64,000 nucleotides of DNA from positions 434,001 to 498,000 of the forward strand of contig NZ_JAJJNF010000001.1 of the NCBI RefSeq assembly GCF_021245805.1, in the 5' to 3' direction. A program made the position numbers and the translations under genes. The DNA comes from Mangrovimonas futianensis. Its GTDB lineage: Bacteria; Bacteroidota; Bacteroidia; Flavobacteriales; Flavobacteriaceae. A model generated the notes under the pieces. It was not told where the DNA came from and searched no databases. It was given only the letters and a program-made list of their open reading frames with translations. This document shows, piece by piece, positions 51,075 to 60,448 of this stretch; positions within the stretch are counted from its first letter, which is position 1, and each line of letters starts with the position of its first letter.

Positions 51075-52862
51075 ATGAAACATATATATAGAATAGCTGG
51101 AATTTTGCTCATTGGGCTGTTTTTCAGTTGCCAAGAATTTGAGGAAGACTTTTTAGAGGCTCCTGCCCAATCCACACTGGATGAATCCATCATCTTTTCA
51201 ACCCCAGGTTTAGCCAAAGGGGCTATAGATGGTATTATGGAACCCATGGGGCAAACAAACTCTTATAGAGGTCGTTTTATTCCTTTTTACGGATTCAATA
51301 CCGATTGTGAGTTCCATTACAGCTCAGATGATGCGGGAAGTTCACAAGGGGAGTTGATGGACTATAGCATGACTCCAACCAATTCACAAATGAATTCCAA
51401 CAACAATGCTTGGGCCATGATGTATTTGGGAATTGAGCGTGCTAATATTTGTATTAGAGGTTTGAGAACTTATGGTAACCCAGAGCCGGGTACAGAATTG
51501 GGGCAGCTTTTAGGTGAGGCACTTACTTTGAGAGCCATTTATTATGCTGATTTAATGAAGGCGTGGGGAGACGTTCCTGCTAGATTTGAACCAATTACCA
51601 CAGAAACCATTTACCTTCCAAAATCAAGTAGAGATATCGTTTATAAACAAATCATCGAAGATTTAGGAGAAGCCTCTACTCTTGTAGCTTGGCCAAATGA
51701 ATCAGCATACACTACTTCAGTAGAGCGAATTAACAAAGCGTTTGTAAAAAGCTTTAGAGCTCGTCTTGCTATGGTAGCTAGCGGTTACCAACAGTACCCT
51801 GACGGAATAAGAAGAAGTAATGACCCAGACCTTTCTGTTGACAACATGTATGCCTTAGCTTTAGACGAGGCTACTGATGTGATAGAAAGTGGAATGGCTC
51901 ACTTAGAATCTTCTTTTGAAACATTCTGGAGAAATTATAATGAAGAGGTACTTACAGCTGGAGGTGAATCCTTATGGGAAATCCCTTTCTCTCCTGGTAG
52001 AGGTCGTGTCTTGTTTTCATTTGCAGTTCGTCACAGAGGCGTTGACCAACACACAGGTCAAGCTCGCGGTGGAGCAGCCGGACCATTACCATTTGTCTTT
52101 TATGATTTTGATGAAGATGATACCCGTAGAGATGTCACTTGTGTACCTTATCAATGGGGTAATCCTACTGATGGTTTTTCTAAGCAAGAATTGGTCAACC
52201 TTGATACTTGGTATTTTGGAAAGTACCGTTACGAGTGGATGAATCGCTATGTGACTTCAACCAACGATGATGGTGTTAACAAAATTTACATGCGTTTTGC
52301 TGAAGTATTACTAATTGCTGCAGAAGCAGCCAATGAACTTCAAGGACCTGGAGCAGCAGCACCATACTTAAAAGAAATAAGAATGCGAGCTTTCCCTTCT
52401 GAATTGCACGCTGAGAAAGTAGACAACTATGTGAATGCGATTTCAAGTTCAGATGCCATGTTAGAGGCCATTCAAATGGAACATTTCTATGAATTTACTG
52501 GAGAAATGGAACGTAAACAAGCTTTAATTCGTTGGAACATGTTAGCATCTAGCTTAGATGAAGCAAAAGTAAAAATGTTCAATTTAAGAAACAGAACTGG
52601 TGAATATTCAAATGTTCCTAGTACCGTATATTATCGATATGAAGAGGACGAAGAAACGTTAGATATCTATGGTTTAAATCGTGACGAAAATACCGACCCA
52701 GGACCAGAATATTCAGCATTTGACTGGACTATTTTGGCTGATGAGACCATTAATTCCATTTACGAAGAAGGTATCAATCCAGACAACAGACAATTTTGGC
52801 CAATTTGGCAAATATTTATTGATGGAAGTAACGGACAATTAGTAAACGATTATGGATATTAA
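51075..52862 (+). CDS. susD: SusD-like outer-membrane glycan-binding lipoprotein
   Basis: A 595-residue lipoprotein; the start at 51075 places MKHIYRIAG right before the hydrophobic core, and the lipobox is LFFSCQ. TPR-like helices of the SusD fold are seen (AEALTLRAIYYADLMKAWGDVPAR; RFAEVLLIAAEAANE). SusD caps SusC and delivers the glycan. It is directly downstream of susC, and the usual RagB/SusD C-terminal segment (GINPDNRQFWPIW) is intact. Confidence 0.95.
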   Translation: MKHIYRIAGILLIGLFFSCQEFEEDFLEAPAQSTLDESIIFSTPGLAKGAIDGIMEPMGQTNSYRGRFIPFYGFNTDCEFHYSSDDAGSSQGELMDYSMTPTNSQMNSNNNAWAMMYLGIERANICIRGLRTYGNPEPGTELGQLLGEALTLRAIYYADLMKAWGDVPARFEPITTETIYLPKSSRDIVYKQIIEDLGEASTLVAWPNESAYTTSVERINKAFVKSFRARLAMVASGYQQYPDGIRRSNDPDLSVDNMYALALDEATDVIESGMAHLESSFETFWRNYNEEVLTAGGESLWEIPFSPGRGRVLFSFAVRHRGVDQHTGQARGGAAGPLPFVFYDFDEDDTRRDVTCVPYQWGNPTDGFSKQELVNLDTWYFGKYRYEWMNRYVTSTNDDGVNKIYMRFAEVLLIAAEAANELQGPGAAAPYLKEIRMRAFPSELHAEKVDNYVNAISSSDAMLEAIQMEHFYEFTGEMERKQALIRWNMLASSLDEAKVKMFNLRNRTGEYSNVPSTVYYRYEEDEETLDIYGLNRDENTDPGPEYSAFDWTILADETINSIYEEGINPDNRQFWPIWQIFIDGSNGQLVNDYGY

Positions 52863-52887
52863 AAAAAACCGAAAGAACACTTTTGTT

Positions 52888-54441
52888 ATGAAAACAACCA
52901 AAATAATCAAACCCTTTTTAGCCGCTTTGGCATTACTTCTTGCTTTCAATAGTTGTGATAAGCCAGATGAATTGATCGAGGAACTTCAAGTGAGCAGGGA
53001 GTTTGCACCTATAAACCTGACTGCCTTCATTAGAAATCAAGTGAATGTAGAACTTAACTGGACTGTCGATGATAATGTTGACACCTATTTAGCGGAGTTT
53101 AGTGAAGATGAAAATTTCAACAACATTGTAGAATCTGTTACTGTAAGCTCTGACGAGTTACCGGTTCTAGTTCCATTAGAAGGCGAAACTTTGTACTACA
53201 TAAGAGTTCAAGCACTAAGCAGTAGAGGGTTGGAAGACTCAAAATACACTTATATTACTGCTGAAACCCTCACAGAACAGTTGTTTTTACCAATTGAGCC
53301 AGGAGACATTCTAGCCACCGAGGCCACCTTACGTTGGTTGCCAAACAGTGCGGTAACCCATATTACTATTGAACCAGGAGGAATTGTTCATAATATCACT
53401 CCTGAAGAGCAAGCTAGTGGTGTTGCAATCATTTCTGGACTTACAGGAGAAACCGATTATACAGCTCAAATTTTTAACAATGCTACTTTAAGAGGTGTCC
53501 AATACTTTACAACAGGAATTGACATTGGAGACGGGCAATTAGTGACTCCTGATGATGATCTTTTCCAAATGATTGCTGACGCTGAACCAGGTGCCACTTT
53601 AGTTTTGGATGCTGGAGATTATACAGCTCAATCTGGTTCTGTAACATTAGATAAACCAATTACCATCCAAGGCTTATACAGCTTTGACAAACCTTTATTA
53701 AAAATTGGATTTGTATTGGCAACAGGAGCTACCGAAGTTAATCTTGTAGATTTAGACTTAACTGGAGACTTAGCCAATAGCGTAGTTGAAGTTTTAAAAT
53801 TTGATGGAACAGGAAGTTATGACAGTATTCTTATTAGTGGTTGTAACATTCATGATTATGACAAAGCGCTTATTTACGGTAATGTAACGGGGGCGGTTCT
53901 AAACTCTTTCACAGTAGAAAATAGTATTGTAACAAATGTTTTGACGAATGGAGGTGATTTTATCGACTTTAGAAACTCAGATGTTTTAAATATCGATGTA
54001 AATACTAGTACTTTCAATAACTGTGCACCAGGAAGAGATTTCTTTAGAATTGATGCGGCCGGAGATTCTAATGGTGTAGGCTTGACAAGCAATATTAATT
54101 TAGCTAATTGTACGCTATACGCCTGCTCAAATTCTGATAGTAGAAGAATCTTTTACGTAAGATTTGACAGTAATGATATTACGGTTACCAATAATTTGAT
54201 TACTGATACTGCCGTAGAAGGTTATTCGGATAGAAATGAGACAGATGAAACCATCACATTTGCCAACAATAATTACTTCAATGCACCTACATTGTATGAT
54301 TCATCAGTAGCTAGATATGATACCTCTACTACCTACACAACAGTAGACCCTGGATATGTAGACGCTGCAAATGGAGATTTCACAGTAACCACTCAATCGT
54401 TAATCGATTTTAATGTTGGAGACCCACGTTGGCTTCAATAA
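52888..54441 (+). CDS. Surface lipoprotein: FN3 domain and beta-helix (DUF5123/DUF4957-like)
   Basis: A ~517-residue lipoprotein in the SusE position. The ATG at 52888 gives the signal LALLLAFNSCDK. Residues ~30-200 are fibronectin-type III-like repeats (VELNWTVDDNVDTYLAEFS; LYYIRVQALSSRGLEDS). The C-terminal part is a right-handed beta-helix typical of pectate-lyase-like binding proteins (DLTGDLANSVVEVLKF; FRNSDVLNIDVNTSTFNNC). It lacks visible lyase catalytic residues, so a surface pectin-binding role is likely. A strong terminator follows. Confidence 0.8.
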   Translation: MKTTKIIKPFLAALALLLAFNSCDKPDELIEELQVSREFAPINLTAFIRNQVNVELNWTVDDNVDTYLAEFSEDENFNNIVESVTVSSDELPVLVPLEGETLYYIRVQALSSRGLEDSKYTYITAETLTEQLFLPIEPGDILATEATLRWLPNSAVTHITIEPGGIVHNITPEEQASGVAIISGLTGETDYTAQIFNNATLRGVQYFTTGIDIGDGQLVTPDDDLFQMIADAEPGATLVLDAGDYTAQSGSVTLDKPITIQGLYSFDKPLLKIGFVLATGATEVNLVDLDLTGDLANSVVEVLKFDGTGSYDSILISGCNIHDYDKALIYGNVTGAVLNSFTVENSIVTNVLTNGGDFIDFRNSDVLNIDVNTSTFNNCAPGRDFFRIDAAGDSNGVGLTSNINLANCTLYACSNSDSRRIFYVRFDSNDITVTNNLITDTAVEGYSDRNETDETITFANNNYFNAPTLYDSSVARYDTSTTYTTVDPGYVDAANGDFTVTTQSLIDFNVGDPRWLQ

Positions 54442-54469
54442 TAAGTTAGTTTGAATTAGTCTATAAAGG

Positions 54470-54501
54470 GAGGAGTGAATAAAAATCACTCCTCTTTTTT
54501 T
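54470..54501 (+). terminator. Intrinsic terminator after the susCD unit
   Basis: A perfect 9-bp stem GAGGAGTGA/TCACTCCTC with a 7-base loop is followed by seven T. It separates susC-susD-lipoprotein from PL1, and lies just before the PL1 start. Partial read-through may supply PL1 at a lower level. Confidence 0.9.
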
Positions 54502-54513
54502 AATTTTATACAC

Positions 54514-55833
54514 ATGAAACTTTTAGCACCTCTTTTTATTTTTACCCTCTTTTTAAATTTTAGCACCTCTTGCTCCTCTCAAGATTTGGCATTCCCATCG
54601 GCTGAAGGTTTTGGTAAATTTGCGTCAGGAGGAAGAGATGGCATTGTTTACAAAGTCACCAACCTAAATGACGACGGAGAGGGTAGCCTAAGAAAGGGTA
54701 TTTTAAAAAGCGGCCCTCGCATCATCATTTTTGACGTATCTGGCACCATTGAATTAAAGAAAGATTTGGATATCAACAAAGGAGATTTATCCATATTGGG
54801 GCAAACTGCTCCTGGCGATGGAATTACAATTAAAGGATATCCCGTTACTATTAAAGCGGACAATGTTATTGTTAGATATTTAAGATTCCGAATGGGGGAT
54901 GTCAATCAGGTTGAAGGTGATGCATTAGGATGCAGAAAAACCAATAATGTGATTATAGACCATTGCTCCATAAGTTGGGGGACCGATGAAAATGCCTCCT
55001 TTTATAACAACAAAAATTTCACCCTTCAATGGTGTATCATCTCTGAAGCTTTAAATCGTTCTGTTCATCACAAAGGAGCACATGGATATGGCGGCATTTG
55101 GGGCGGTGTAAGAGCATCTTTCCATCACAACCTATTAGCACACAACAACAGCAGAAATCCGCGTTTTAGCGGCTCTGAAACAACTCAAAATTCGGAAAAT
55201 GAATTTGTAGATTTTAGAAACAACGTCATCTACAATTGGGGTGAAAATAGCATTTATGGAGGAGAAAAAGGTCGCTACAACCTTGTCAACAATTATTTTA
55301 AATCGGGTCCTGCAACAACCTCATCTAAATTGAATCGGATTGTAAGTCCTTCTGAACCTTATGGTCAATTTTATGTGGATGGCAATTTTGTATATGGCTA
55401 CCCAGCCATTTCCGAAGATAATTGGAATGGCGGCGTTCAATGTGAAAATCCGAATAAGGCTAAATTAATAGAACCGATTGCTATATTTAACAATACGGTT
55501 ACTCAAACGGCACTAACTGCTTATGATTGCGTATTGACAACTGCAGGAGCTAGTCTACATAAAGATGCCGTAGACTTAAGAATAGCGAGCAATGTACTTC
55601 ATGGCGAAGTGTCTTACCAAAACGGGATTATTGATTCCCAAATGAATGTTGGAGGTTGGCCTAAACTCATTTCGAAAAAAACAGATAAAGATTTGGATGA
55701 AGACGGCATACCAGATGATTGGGAGTTACAAAATGGCTTGGATCCAAATCAAAAGGATTCCAACCAAAAATCGATAAACCCCAACTATTCAAACATTGAG
55801 GTTTATGCCAATTCTCTAATAAGTATAGAGTAA
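54514..55833 (+). CDS. PL1 pectate lyase, lipoprotein
   Basis: A ~439-residue enzyme; the ATG at 54514 (after the terminator) gives a signal with lipobox (FSTSCSSQ), whereas an ATG at 54475 would sit in the terminator stem. The mature start AFPSAEGFGKFASGGRDG and the parallel beta-helix (GDALGCRKTNNVIIDHCSISWG; NRSVHHKGAHGYGGIWGG) are typical of PL1. A C-terminal calcium-loop segment DLDEDGIPDDWELQNGLDP is common in secreted Bacteroidota lyases. It cleaves polygalacturonate by beta-elimination. Confidence 0.9.
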   Translation: MKLLAPLFIFTLFLNFSTSCSSQDLAFPSAEGFGKFASGGRDGIVYKVTNLNDDGEGSLRKGILKSGPRIIIFDVSGTIELKKDLDINKGDLSILGQTAPGDGITIKGYPVTIKADNVIVRYLRFRMGDVNQVEGDALGCRKTNNVIIDHCSISWGTDENASFYNNKNFTLQWCIISEALNRSVHHKGAHGYGGIWGGVRASFHHNLLAHNNSRNPRFSGSETTQNSENEFVDFRNNVIYNWGENSIYGGEKGRYNLVNNYFKSGPATTSSKLNRIVSPSEPYGQFYVDGNFVYGYPAISEDNWNGGVQCENPNKAKLIEPIAIFNNTVTQTALTAYDCVLTTAGASLHKDAVDLRIASNVLHGEVSYQNGIIDSQMNVGGWPKLISKKTDKDLDEDGIPDDWELQNGLDPNQKDSNQKSINPNYSNIEVYANSLISIE

Positions 55834-55844
55834 ATTATTCTTAA

Positions 55845-57317
55845 TTAATCCTGAAATTCAAAGGCTCCAATATCGGGAGCTGTCCCTGAAAAAGGTAATC
55901 CTACATCCGCTCCTTGATCAATTAAATCACTCGTAGAAACAAGTTTCAGAAAGTCAATATCTGGCAAACTTCCATCAGCATTTCTGGGTGAGGCCAAAAG
56001 ATTAATATCCACACTTACAAAATCGGAAGCATCGGTCACCAAACCTGATTGCCAACCGTTATGGCTAATGTCTGTTTGGGTGGCTGAATAGGAATCAGAA
56101 TTAACGCCTGAAAAAGAAAGGGTATTTTTAATCAAAAGGAAATTAGCAATATTGGTACTGCTGAAATTAATATTTCTTCCATTGTTGTAGGCCGAACAAT
56201 TGTATAATTCGACATTTCCTCTATTACTATTATGATCAAAGCCGTCGTATATATTTCCTGCTGCAATACAGTTTTTATAGACACCATGATGCTTTAAGGT
56301 CTTGTCATCGCTACCCCCAGTTTTAAATCCGTTACCATCACCGGCTCCTGGGGTACCGTCCATTAAGTAGCCATTATTAAAGGCCCAACAGTTTTCATAA
56401 TAAGTGGTGATATCATCATTATCCCTTAAATAGCCATCCCAGCCATCATCTAAATTTTGCCAAGCCCTACAACCAATAAACTTATTATTGGAACCAGCAG
56501 TAAGCTTACAAGCAAATCCATCGGCATTCTCTAAGGTCGAATCAGCATTATAATAGGAGTCGCAATTCAATATAGTATTGTTACTTCCTCCCGAAGAAAT
56601 TTGTAACCCAGAGTCGGCATTCTCACTAAAGGTGCAAAACTCTATTAGATTGTTATCCCCCGTGATATACATACCGTTATCACCAGCTCCAAAAATATCA
56701 ATACCCTTAATGTGCCAATAGTCTCCAGAAAGATAAACCCCTCTATTATTTGAGTTTTCAGTCATAGAAGAAAAATTAAACTTGGGACGTTCTGTAGCTT
56801 CAGGGTTAGCCAGCAAAATGATGGGATTTCCATTTGTTCCTGATCCAGAAATTTGAATGGTGGAACTGAATTCATATTCCCCTCCTTGGATGTAAATAAT
56901 ATCTCCTGCAGAGGCATTAGCAATCGCTTGAAGAATTTCTTGGCTGGTTTGCACTATATTATCAGGAATAGAACCCACCCCCGATATTGAAAAGGATCTT
57001 TCTCCATAAGCACCAGACCCATCTTTAGCTATGGCTTGGACCACAACAGATCCATTGGACACAGCTGTTAGTAAACCAGAGTTAGAAATAGTCGCCACGG
57101 CTGTATTGGAAACCCACCAATTGACAGATTTATTGGTCGCATTGGTTGGTACTACCTGAACCGAAAGCTGACTGCTGCCTCCATCCGTTATCGTTTCTCC
57201 AGCAATGGTTATGGAACTCACTTTGACATCGTTTTCCTCACTAGGGGAATCCTCACTACAGCTCGTATAACAGAAAGCCAAAGTAAAAATCAAAATTTGG
57301 GCAAAAAATCTTTTCAT
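55845..57317 (-). CDS. PL9-like pectate lyase with Ig-like domain
   Basis: A ~490-residue lipoprotein; Met at 57317 gives MKRFFAQILIFTLAFCYTSC with lipobox. Residues ~30-110 form a bacterial Ig-like (BIG2) domain (SVQVVPTNATNKSVNWW; SNGSVVVQAIAKDGSG). The rest is a right-handed beta-helix with the PL9 signature ENADGFACKL and NLDDGWDGY (calcium and catalytic region). It is convergent with PL1 (11 bp between stops) and leads downstream from the altronate dehydratase gene on the same strand, after a 23-bp gap. Confidence 0.85.
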   Translation of the reverse strand: MKRFFAQILIFTLAFCYTSCSEDSPSEENDVKVSSITIAGETITDGGSSQLSVQVVPTNATNKSVNWWVSNTAVATISNSGLLTAVSNGSVVVQAIAKDGSGAYGERSFSISGVGSIPDNIVQTSQEILQAIANASAGDIIYIQGGEYEFSSTIQISGSGTNGNPIILLANPEATERPKFNFSSMTENSNNRGVYLSGDYWHIKGIDIFGAGDNGMYITGDNNLIEFCTFSENADSGLQISSGGSNNTILNCDSYYNADSTLENADGFACKLTAGSNNKFIGCRAWQNLDDGWDGYLRDNDDITTYYENCWAFNNGYLMDGTPGAGDGNGFKTGGSDDKTLKHHGVYKNCIAAGNIYDGFDHNSNRGNVELYNCSAYNNGRNINFSSTNIANFLLIKNTLSFSGVNSDSYSATQTDISHNGWQSGLVTDASDFVSVDINLLASPRNADGSLPDIDFLKLVSTSDLIDQGADVGLPFSGTAPDIGAFEFQD

Positions 57318-57340
57318 GGCATGTATAAATAGGTTAAAAA

Positions 57341-58957
57341 CTACAAAGAAACCCCTCGTTTCCAAGGAATAAAGTCATCTTGATTTAAAAGTTTAGCCTT
57401 GGCTTGCTTTGTGCCACTGGCAATTTGTATAATCTCCTCCAAAGTTTGCTCAGCCATTTCTTCAATGGTCTTTTCGCCTTTAATAATGCCTCCGGTATCG
57501 ATATCGATGATATCATTCATTTTCTCAGCTAATTCGGAGTTGGAAGATACTTTTATAATAGGAGCAATCGGATTACCCGTTGGTGTTCCCAATCCAGTCG
57601 TAAAAAGAACCACATTGGCTCCGGATCCTACCATAGCCGTCGTACTTTCCACATCGTTTCCAGGTGTACATAACAGATTCAATCCAGATTCAGTCACATA
57701 TTCTCCATAATCCAAGACATCTACAATTGGCGAAATACCGCCCTTTTTGGCAGCTCCAGCCGATTTCATGGCATCTGTTATTAAACCATCTTTTATGTTA
57801 CCAGGTGACGGATTCATATCAAATCCAGAGCCGGCATTAACCACTGACGCTTCAAAATCTTTCATCAGACCCAAAAACTTATCAGCCTTTTCTTTAGTCA
57901 CACAGCGATTAACCAACTCCTGCTCCACGCCACATAACTCTGGAAATTCAGACAGTATCGCTGTCCCCCCTAAGGCTACCAAAAGATCAGACGTATAGCC
58001 TAAAGTTGGGTTTGCAGAAATACCTGAAAAACCATCCGAGCCGCCACATTCCAAACCTAATCTTAACTTGGATAGCGGTGCTGGCTTACGTTCTATTTTA
58101 TTAGCTTCTTTAATGCCTTCAAATGACTTTTTAATAATAGCGGAAAGCATTTCATCAACCGTTCCCATTTTTTGTTGTTCATACATTAAAATGGGCTTCT
58201 TATTATCAGGGCTGATAGCTTCCAATGCTTGATTAAATATGTCTATCTGTAAATTTTGACACCCCAAACTCAATACCGTAGCTCCGGCCACATTGGGGTT
58301 TTTTACATATCCAGCTAATAAACGGGCTAAGGTTTCAGAATCTTGTCTAATACCTCCACAACCACCAGCATGGGTAATAAATTTCACTTCGATATTGTCA
58401 AATACATTGGTTGTTACCTCATGCGTTTCTGTCGCTACCGAGCTTTCCCCATCATTCACCAAAGAACGCAACAGCATTCTATGGCTATTTGTTTTTTGGG
58501 TTAAAAGTTCCTTTTCAAAAACTTCTTTTAGGATTTCAATATTTCGATTTTCACAGAAAACCAATGGGAAAAACAACCAAACATTGGCTGTACCTACTTG
58601 ACCATCTTCACGATGATATCCCATAAAAGTGCGGTCTTTCCATTTATCTATATTTGGTGGATTCCACCCAATACTATCCGTTTTGCCAAACACCTTCTCA
58701 CTTTGATGGGTTACATTACCCGTGGTAAGAACCTCGCCCTTTTGAATTTTAGTATTGGCTTTTCCAACCAAGACCCCATACATGATTATTTTATCAGATG
58801 GCTCCAAATCGGTTAAAGCAATTTTATGCTTTGCTTTAACATCTGAAACCAACAAGATTTCTTGCTCTTCTAAAAATGCATTTTCACCCTTAGAAAGGTT
58901 GATAAGTGCCACAGCAACATTATCAGATGGATGGACTTTTATTAATTGTTTCTGCAT
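57341..58957 (-). CDS. uxaA: Altronate dehydratase
   Basis: A 538-residue cytoplasmic enzyme that dehydrates D-altronate to 2-keto-3-deoxygluconate. An N-terminal SAF domain (VHPSDNVAVALINLSKG, residues ~8-75) precedes the large catalytic part (HAGGCGGIRQDSETL; LGLECGGSDGFSG; LCTPGNDVESTTAMVGSGANVVLFTTG). Cys and acidic residues for the metal site are in these blocks. It is coded with tagaturonate reductase (14 bp upstream) and the TRAP transporter, forming the intracellular galacturonate branch. Confidence 0.93.
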   Translation of the reverse strand: MQKQLIKVHPSDNVAVALINLSKGENAFLEEQEILLVSDVKAKHKIALTDLEPSDKIIMYGVLVGKANTKIQKGEVLTTGNVTHQSEKVFGKTDSIGWNPPNIDKWKDRTFMGYHREDGQVGTANVWLFFPLVFCENRNIEILKEVFEKELLTQKTNSHRMLLRSLVNDGESSVATETHEVTTNVFDNIEVKFITHAGGCGGIRQDSETLARLLAGYVKNPNVAGATVLSLGCQNLQIDIFNQALEAISPDNKKPILMYEQQKMGTVDEMLSAIIKKSFEGIKEANKIERKPAPLSKLRLGLECGGSDGFSGISANPTLGYTSDLLVALGGTAILSEFPELCGVEQELVNRCVTKEKADKFLGLMKDFEASVVNAGSGFDMNPSPGNIKDGLITDAMKSAGAAKKGGISPIVDVLDYGEYVTESGLNLLCTPGNDVESTTAMVGSGANVVLFTTGLGTPTGNPIAPIIKVSSNSELAEKMNDIIDIDTGGIIKGEKTIEEMAEQTLEEIIQIASGTKQAKAKLLNQDDFIPWKRGVSL

Positions 58958-58971
58958 AATCCTGAATCTTT

Positions 58972-60438
58972 TTATAAGGATTCTTTAAAGTTCTTGAATC
59001 CTTTCTCTACACCATGTTCTTCAATTTCCTTCAGTGCCGTAGCCACTGCCTTTGACAAGTTGGGCACTTGATTTAAATCTTCGTCCCAAAAAGCAACTTG
59101 ACCTAACACATTTTCCACAAGTTTGTCATAATCGTTTTCCTTCCAAGCATTTTCAAAATATGCAACGATATCTGCACCATCTTTAACCGGAAGAGTAGCT
59201 CCATTCCATGTGCCTCTATAGAATCTTATCAAACAAGCAAATGCAAATGTTAAATGAGCTGGTAAGGCACTTTTTCTTTGGGCATATTCCAGCAAACTGG
59301 GGAGTACACGAACCTTAAATTTTGATATGGAATTCAAGGCAATGTCTGCCAATTGGTGTTTAATAAATGGATTTCTGAAGCGGTCCAAAACTTCATGGGC
59401 AAACTCTTGCAATTCGGTCTTGTCCATATCCAAAGTTTCAATGATTTCATCAAAAATCGCTTTATTGACGAAATCTCCTGTAAAATCATTATCCACAGTT
59501 TCCTTCACCGTGGTATTTCCATAAAGTAAAGAAAATGGCACCATGGTAGTATGGGCCCCATTTAAAATTCGAACCTTTCTAGTTCGATATGGCTGCATAT
59601 CTTCCACGATTTTCACATCCAATTCGGTTTTATCGAATGGAAGTTTGGCCTTTAAATCGGCTCCTCCCTCTATGACCCAAAGGAAAAAAGCTTCAGCTGT
59701 TACAACCAAATTATCGTGATAATCTAATTCAGCCAAATAAGTATCAATATCGTCCTTTGGATATCCTGGAACAATGCGGTCTACCAACGTATTATGGAAA
59801 GTACATGCTGTATTTATCCATGTTTTAAAACCATCTCCCAATTCCCAATCATTACAATAATCCAAGATGATTTTCTGAAGTGTATCGGCGTTGTAATTAA
59901 TTAATTCACAAGGTATGATGGTAAGCCCTTTTTCTGGATCACCAGAAAAATGTTCAAAACGCTCCCAAAGAAATCTTGTTAGTTTAGCCGGAAAGGAAGT
60001 TGGCGGCGTCATATCTGCACGATCATCTACTTGATAAGCGATTCCAGCTTCCGTAGTATTAGAAATAATAAATTGTAAAGAGCTTTCTCTAGCTAGAGCC
60101 AAATAAGACTCATATTGGGTATAAGGATCGATACCTTTGACAATATTGGTTATCAATTCACTCTGATCAATGACCTGCCCTTTTCGTAATCCTTTTAAGA
60201 ATAGTGTGTAAAGTCCATCTTGATCATTGAGCATAGATACCATACCACGATCAATAGGTTGAACTACAGCGATTCCTGCATTAAAATCTACTGCTTGATT
60301 CAGCTTTTGAAATGCGTATTCCACAAAAGCCCTTAAAAAATTGCCTTCTCCAAATTGAAGGACTTTAATAGGAAATGGGTCTCCCACAGAGACATTATTT
60401 CTATTTAATGGTTGTTTCTTATCTATATTTTGTGCCAT
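58972..60438 (-). CDS. uxaB: Tagaturonate reductase
   Basis: A 488-residue member of the mannitol dehydrogenase/tagaturonate reductase family. The nucleotide-binding part (VLQFGEGNFLRAFVEYAF; ISNTTEAGIAY) and the catalytic region (MQPYRTRKVRILNGAHTTMVP, Lys/Asn/His) are visible. It reduces D-tagaturonate to D-altronate using NADH. It is adjacent to altronate dehydratase and to the TRAP genes, which fits pathway order. Uronate isomerase (uxaC) is not in the window. Confidence 0.92.
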   Translation of the reverse strand: MAQNIDKKQPLNRNNVSVGDPFPIKVLQFGEGNFLRAFVEYAFQKLNQAVDFNAGIAVVQPIDRGMVSMLNDQDGLYTLFLKGLRKGQVIDQSELITNIVKGIDPYTQYESYLALARESSLQFIISNTTEAGIAYQVDDRADMTPPTSFPAKLTRFLWERFEHFSGDPEKGLTIIPCELINYNADTLQKIILDYCNDWELGDGFKTWINTACTFHNTLVDRIVPGYPKDDIDTYLAELDYHDNLVVTAEAFFLWVIEGGADLKAKLPFDKTELDVKIVEDMQPYRTRKVRILNGAHTTMVPFSLLYGNTTVKETVDNDFTGDFVNKAIFDEIIETLDMDKTELQEFAHEVLDRFRNPFIKHQLADIALNSISKFKVRVLPSLLEYAQRKSALPAHLTFAFACLIRFYRGTWNGATLPVKDGADIVAYFENAWKENDYDKLVENVLGQVAFWDEDLNQVPNLSKAVATALKEIEEHGVEKGFKNFKESL

Positions 60439-60448
60439 TCCTAAACAA

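Noticed and set aside
54405..54416. TTAATCGATTTTAA as another LacI-type operator
   Set aside because: It lies inside a coding region near a gene end and lacks the GTAAT/ATTAC flanks.
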